DNA of 64,000 nt, from contig OW121740.1 of assembly GCA_933228675.1 (NCBI GenBank), positions 125,811,630-125,875,629 of the forward strand, read 5' to 3'. The notes under the pieces are model-generated. The model ran no database searches. It saw only the letters and a program-made list of their open reading frames with translations, and was not told the DNA's origin. This stretch comes from Stomorhina lunata (taxonomy: Eukaryota > Arthropoda > Insecta > Diptera > Rhiniidae). Positions 58,799 to 64,000 of this stretch are shown in pieces (the first letter of the stretch is position 1; every line of letters begins with the position of its first letter). Position numbers and translations under genes: made by a program.

Positions 58799-59115
58799 GG
58801 TCCAAATCGCCGCATTTGATATCGATCGAATACTCAGACTTTTAAGCAAATATTGTCTAACATAGCTTAGGGATTTTTAAAATAATTTATTTTGCAAAAA
58901 GTTTAATAAATTTGATATCTAAACATATCCGTTTGTTTGTCAAAACATTTAGTTTAAATTAAATTATTTTACTATTAGAGAACTTTTAACAAATATGTTA
59001 CAATATCGTGCGCCTTATATGTTATATATTTTGTAGATTATCCTAAAAGTATGCTACACAAAGTTTCTCAAGTATCTTACAATTTTATCGATATCGAACG
59101 CGGTGATTTGACCCC
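58799..59115 (-). mobile_element. GGGGCCAAATTAC-family MITE, diverged copy with both ends
   Basis: Left end GGTCCAAATCGCCGCATTTG followed by ATATCGATCGAA; right end ATCGATATCGAACGCGGTGA followed by TTTGACCCC. The ends are inverted copies of each other. The internal order is reversed relative to the copies at 22700-23791. Confidence 0.8.
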
Positions 59116-59312
59116 TAAATTTTGAGATAATGATAGATATTTATTTGCTGCAATAGAGAGTTTCAGTTTTATACGAGGGCTCCTTCAATGTTTCGAGATT
59201 GGCCAATACCGGAGCAGTCATCTGGTAACATTTTGTCATTATTGACAATATATGTGCGTTCTTAGAACATTTTTAAGTACTAACAAAGACTAGAGTTATC
59301 TTAATTCATTTG

Positions 59313-60094
59313 CAGGGACCGAAAATAACTGTTATTTTTAAATTTTTGATTAAAAAAAGCAACCGCAAGGAAATGTCGGAGAATAAAACCAAGTATACCA
59401 TTTTGATAGTCTTGGACAAAATTTTCATAAAATGCGATCTGATTTTTATTTTTTAGAAAAAAAATAACAGTTATTTTTTGATTTTTATTTTTTTGAGCAA
59501 AAATAACAGTTATTTTTTTACTTTTATTTTTTCAAGCAAAAATAACAGTTAATTTTGACTTTTATTATTTCGATCATGAATAAAAGTTATTTTTTGACTT
59601 TTATTTTTTCGAGCAAAAATAAAAAGTATTTTTTGACTTTTATTTTTTCAAGCAGAAATAAAAGTTATTTTTTGACTTTTATTTTTTCGAGCAGAAATAA
59701 AAGTTATTTTTGTGTTTTCAACCCTAATTTTGATTGCGAAACTTAATAAATTTCAATAAATTTAAACAAAAGTAACTTTTATTTCTGCTCGAAAAAATAA
59801 AAGTCAAAAAATAACTTTTATTTCTGCTCGAAAAAAATAAAGTCAAAAAATAACTTTTATTCATGCTCGAAATAATAAAAGTCAAAAATAACTGTTATTT
59901 TTGCTCGAAAAAATAAAAGTTAAAAAATAACTTTTATTTTTGCTTGAAAAAATAAAAGTCAAAAATAACTGTTATTTTTTATCGAAAAAATAAAAGTAAA
60001 AAAATAACTTTTATTTCTGCTCGAAAAAAGAAAAGTCAAAAAATAACTTATTTTCTGACTTTTACGATAAAAGTTATAACAGTTACGGTCCCTG
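59313..60094. mobile_element. Palindromic hAT-type MITE, copy 2
   Basis: CAGGGACCG and CGGTCCCTG ends are flanked by exact TTCATTTG repeats (59305-59312 and 60095-60102), an 8-bp target duplication. The interior is the same mirrored AATAAAAGTTATTTTTGACT and TTTTTTCGAGCA units as at 19959, in reverse orientation and with more units (782 bp against 635 bp). The open frame at 59555-59746 is a repeat translation. Confidence 0.93.
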
Positions 60095-60102
60095 TTCATT
60101 TG

Positions 60103-61484
60103 TGACAATAGTTGCTCAAGAAAGAGATTCGCAAATGGGGTCTAAAATTGGTTGTCGGGCAAAAAATATTGATGCTGCAAAAAAACTGATGCTTTCGGAC
60201 AGGTATGACAAACATGGTACACTTATACTTTTCTTGGTTCATTAAAGGACTGATTGTTACCGTGGTCCAAATTAAAATTCTGAACTATTTACTTTGTTTT
60301 ATGAACACCCTTTTTTCCATGGGTTCGACTATAGTTTCGACTTACACATATTTTTCTAATGCTAAACCAAAGACAATATAAGATATTGCACACCATAAAT
60401 TTTTTTCTGTCAAATGTGAAATAAAAGTGGATAAAGAACAATGAAATGCTTTTCAACGCACAAGCAAACATATGTGCACTTCAGGAGCACGTGTTTGCTT
60501 TAGCTTTTTCTATATATATTCTCTTTATGGGCGTAACATCTTTAATATAGAAAATTTGTTCAAGAAAAATCAAAAATAATACAATCGTGATCAAGAAAGT
60601 ATATATGGAAGAAGTTTTTCCCAATTTCTGCTTCTAGGTTGTAAAGTAACTTATAAAATTTATGTTACCTTAAATACTTCAAAAAGATTAGATTTAAGAT
60701 TTGTTCGTATTGGATCTCATATAATTTTACAATAGCTCAAAAAAAATCTCATGTTTATTGTTCAAAGAAATGCCAGAAAAATTCAATCGCGGTGCTTCAA
60801 AATATGTTTAGGGACCCACGCATATGAGCCCAAGAGTAAACAGAAATAAAAGGATAACAATTACAAAAGCTGGATCATTTTGCTCTAGAACACAAGACGT
60901 GCACACTTCTGCTTAAATAAGGAGCTTTTTGTGGACTGCAAACATAGATGTGTCATCTGCCGTATAGGCCAGATGACTCATTAAATCTACGGTCAACACG
61001 CAATCAAGCAGTTGATACGTTCAAAAAGTATGTTCTGGAGGTACCGTAATTGTAAGATAAATAGAAATACAAATTGGAAACACAAATTGTATTACGTTTT
61101 ATTATTTATTAGGACCAGTACTCAAGGGATGGAACTATAGGCTTAGGCAGTACATTGTTTTTAAACTCGGAGACTAGGTTATGTGATGAAAAATATTGGA
61201 CACTAAATTTAAATTTTCTAATATTAAAACAGACATCAAAAACTTCTGGGAGAAGTGAATTTCACTTAAGCACTGTCCGTTATTCGATCCACTGGACAAT
61301 CAAGTACAATTTTACGGATCTCATGCATTTCAAGAACCAGATCACTGATTGCGTTAGAACACATTATTAATTTAAACCGATAGCATTGCTTCGGTGCTTC
61401 GGAGAAGAGTGGAATTGGTTAACTTATTGTGATCGATAAGCACTTTCAGCTTCTTCACACTTTTGGTCGAATATATGAATGTAG
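60103..61484. other. Spacer with third copy of the three-copy repeat
   Basis: 60370-60535 matches 40510-40736 and 45530-45792. No convincing gene is present. The stretch at about 60890-61060 is less A/T-rich and might be a transposon relic, but I cannot read a protein in it. Confidence 0.5.
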
Positions 61485-62440
61485 GTTAGGGTGCACCTTA
61501 TATTACGAAAGTGCACCTTATATTACTTGCCGCATCCGCCCACAAAGTGTTAAACTTTTTTGTATGGACAAAATTGGGAGTATTTTCTGTTTTGGCCAAA
61601 TTTTAACCACTTAGAATTGAATTATTTAAAAAATTTACTGGAATATAAAAGAGAACTAAAATAGCTTTATTCTAATCAACATTAAAAATCCATGAAGTAG
61701 TTTTGGAGTTATAGTAGTTTTCCACGAAAATTTGTGACGTTGACTAAACTCCTAAGAATATGCAGGCAGAAACTTTACTTTAGGATTAGTAATTTTTTAA
61801 GTAAGACATGATTTACAATTCTATGACCTGTAAGTACTAAATACTTGAGTTTCGTTAAGATATAACTGAATTTACTCAGTTTTTTTCATGATAGAAAATT
61901 ATACTTTTTGTACCGGTCTGAGAAGGTTTCAAAAATCATTTTTTAATTTTTTGAAAATTTTTTTCAACAAAAATTATAAATAATATATTTGATTTCCAGT
62001 ATCATAAAACAAACAAACGGGAGAATAAAATACAAAAAAACGAGTTCGATATCTTAAACCGTTATGCCGTACCTGCGATTTGAAATCGTAAAATTTCGCG
62101 AAAATATGAATTTTTTGTAATAATTTAAGTATATGCTTGTTAAATTGTACCAATATTCGGCATTAACAAAAGTTATAGTAAATATTCTTCCTTCGATTAT
62201 ATAGACTGTACACGGCATTGTTTTTCCTTATATTGGAAAAGCTTAACCCTCTCTTCGCCGGGGTCAAAAGTCAGAATTTGGAGTTTTTTTCATTTTCTTT
62301 GGGAAGGTGATAGAATATTAAGAATTTATTACCAAAAAATACCTATTTTAGTTAAATGTATAAAAAACGGCAACTCTGCTGACTATTTTTTTTTTTTGTT
62401 CTATTCTCTTTGTGCCGACCTCTGCTTATAGTGCAATCCC
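61485..62440 (+). mobile_element. Diverged relative of the 6389-7434 hAT-type element
   Basis: Ordered blocks shared with 6640-7320 include AAAAATCCATG-AGTAGTTTT, ATATGCAG, TAAGTACTAAATA, GATATCT, ACCTGCGA-TTGAAATCGTAAA, TTTCGCGAAAA, AAGCTTAACCCT and GGGGTCAAA-GTCA. The left end starts TTAGGGTGCACC, and GTGCACCTTATATTAC occurs twice, 20 bp apart (61491 and 61511). The right end near 62430 is unclear, and I found no target duplication. Confidence 0.65.
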
Positions 62441-64000
62441 TTAGCTCGATTTTGCTCAGGGATTGGAAAAAGTTGTTACTATCACCAAAAGCTACAAGTT
62501 TTGATTAGTTGAGTTAACAGAAATTAAAGTTTTGTTATAACATTTAAATAGTTAATTGATACAATCTAAGGATAGAAAATTTATTAAAGGGCAAGATTAT
62601 TTTCTTTATTTCAGAATAAGGAAAATACTCAGGCTTCACCAAAACTATATTGAAACTTTTAGATGTTTAACTAAAATTTTGTTCTATTAACTAAACAAAA
62701 TAGTTAAAATAAACGAAAGTTTTTTTAAGACAATTAAAATTTTAGTTGAGACAACCAAATTGTTGTTAATTTTGTTTGTGGCAACTATAACGATTTTTTT
62801 AATTTAAAGGTTTTAAAGGTTTTTATGTTGATTTTTAATGTTTTGAAAGATTTTGCAAATGTGATGATAATATTGATTGTTTGATTTGATTTCTAAATGA
62901 AATGATTTGTACGAGCAATGAATTGTAAATGATCTTCAGTTGTTTTTTTTTTTGTGATACAGGATTTCAGAAAATTTCTTTTGATATAAGAAAATATTTC
63001 GAAATTTTTTTGCCTAAACTGCTTTTTATGTGAATTAATCAAAAACCTGATGTTCTAGGTTTTATTTGTTGAATAATTATTTTGTTGTAATTATTTATTT
63101 ATACTTTTTGTTTAACTATAAATTTTCTAAAATTTATATTTAAATACATATGTATGTTAATAATGCCCTGATATTTTTTTAATGGCGGCAGTTATATAAA
63201 TTTCTAATACAAATTTTGCTAAATTGAGGTATTTAGGTTTTTTTGTTAAAATTTTTATTTTACGTTTTTTTTTTTGTTTGTTTGTTTCTTTGTCAATCTT
63301 TTCAATTTACTAAATGAGGTAGTAATATTTCATTAAATTTTTTTTTTTTAATAATTATTTTATGTTTTTTTTTATCTTAATAAAATATGCAGTTTTGTTT
63401 TTGTTTTGTCTAGCCTGTATCTAGATATACTCTTTACCTTTGCCTTTTTATAGTTAAAATCTAATCATCACATGCCTTTTTTAAACACAATTTTTTTGTG
63501 AGGGTGTTTGAACTCAATATTTTTTGAGGTTTCAAAACTTTCTTATTTTTTAAAATAAAGAATTTGAGTTGTTTTTGTTAGTTTTGTTAAAAAGTTTTTA
63601 ACAAACACCAGTCTTTTTTCTTTAAGCCTAAAATCACTCTATACATCACTTTCACAATCACATTTTGGTTTATACCTTATCTCTTTATATATCTCTCTCT
63701 CTTTCTATATCTCAGTTGTTATTGTTTTAGTTTAAGTTGTATATGTATATAAAGGTTTTCAAAACCAGTCATTAGGGGCATTCAATACTTATTGTAAATT
63801 ATTTATATAAGCTTAATAATACCTGATTTTTTTCTCATTTTTTAGATAATGATAAGGAATAAAGAAAAAATTTATTTTGAATATTATTTTAAAATTTAAA
63901 TTATAATTAAATATATAAGATTGTTCGACAATTCTTTAGTTTTTGTTAAAAATCAAAAGCAAAATTATTTATTAAGTGCTCATGAATTTTTCTTTTTCAA
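62441..64000. other. T-rich sequence, no gene seen
   Basis: There are many T runs and a CT-rich patch (about 63680-63720). No open frame, RNA gene or transposon end is supported. Confidence 0.5.

Overview
The window looks like non-coding nuclear DNA from a higher fly. Calyptrate flies (house fly or blowfly type) are the most likely source. This is inferred from the very high A+T content, the animal Tc1/mariner, hAT and non-LTR elements, and the dispersed repeats carrying CTGTCCGTCTGT-type tracts. I found no host exon, tRNA or rRNA gene that I would defend. Every recognisable protein is a broken transposon protein. The many Phe/Ile/Lys/Ser-rich open frames are translations of short tandem repeats.

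Layout. 1-2520 holds two foldbacks and an AT-rich satellite (palindromic core TTTTCTATAGAAAA) interrupted by an inverted SINE-like insertion. 2520-5482 holds a conserved satellite-flanking unit and a long dispersed repeat (family B). 6389-7434 is a complete non-autonomous hAT-type element. 8600-10344 is a CAATTG-centred array whose orientation flips halfway. 10345-12553 holds a family A repeat and a dead DD41D (rosa-like) mariner. 13830-17405 is a 3.6 kb satellite with a monomer of about 27 bp. 18260-19440 holds an internally deleted LINE derivative and a second reverse transcriptase fragment. 19959-20593 is a palindromic hAT MITE. 22700-23791 is a cluster of GGGGCCAAATTAC MITEs. 25633-26917 is a second DD41D element. 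27582-31312 is a family A copy split by a 3 kb LINE with a 13-bp target duplication. 31477-33414 has scattered TTACGCACGTGACA motifs and two family A pieces. 34885-39945 holds two more flank-plus-satellite units. 42408-51044 is a nest of family A copies with two DD37E transposons in opposite orientation, a mariner relic, and a TTAA-flanked MITE carrying three palindromes. 54815-64000 holds a truncated LINE tail, two divergent MITEs, a second palindromic hAT MITE and a divergent hAT-type relative, in T-rich sequence.

Nothing here forms a pathway. The relationships are nesting and shared mobilisation. The most useful observations are these: families A and B share terminal architecture (subterminal inverted repeats, a short stem-loop, then a CTTACTTG-like tail), as in Helentron-derived DINE/HINE elements; the AT satellite is attached three times to the same 340-bp unit; a LINE's 5' leader is fused to its 3' tail; several insertions have exact target-site duplications; and a piggyBac-type MITE has three palindromes spaced 45 bp apart. 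I saw no credible new multi-gene system.
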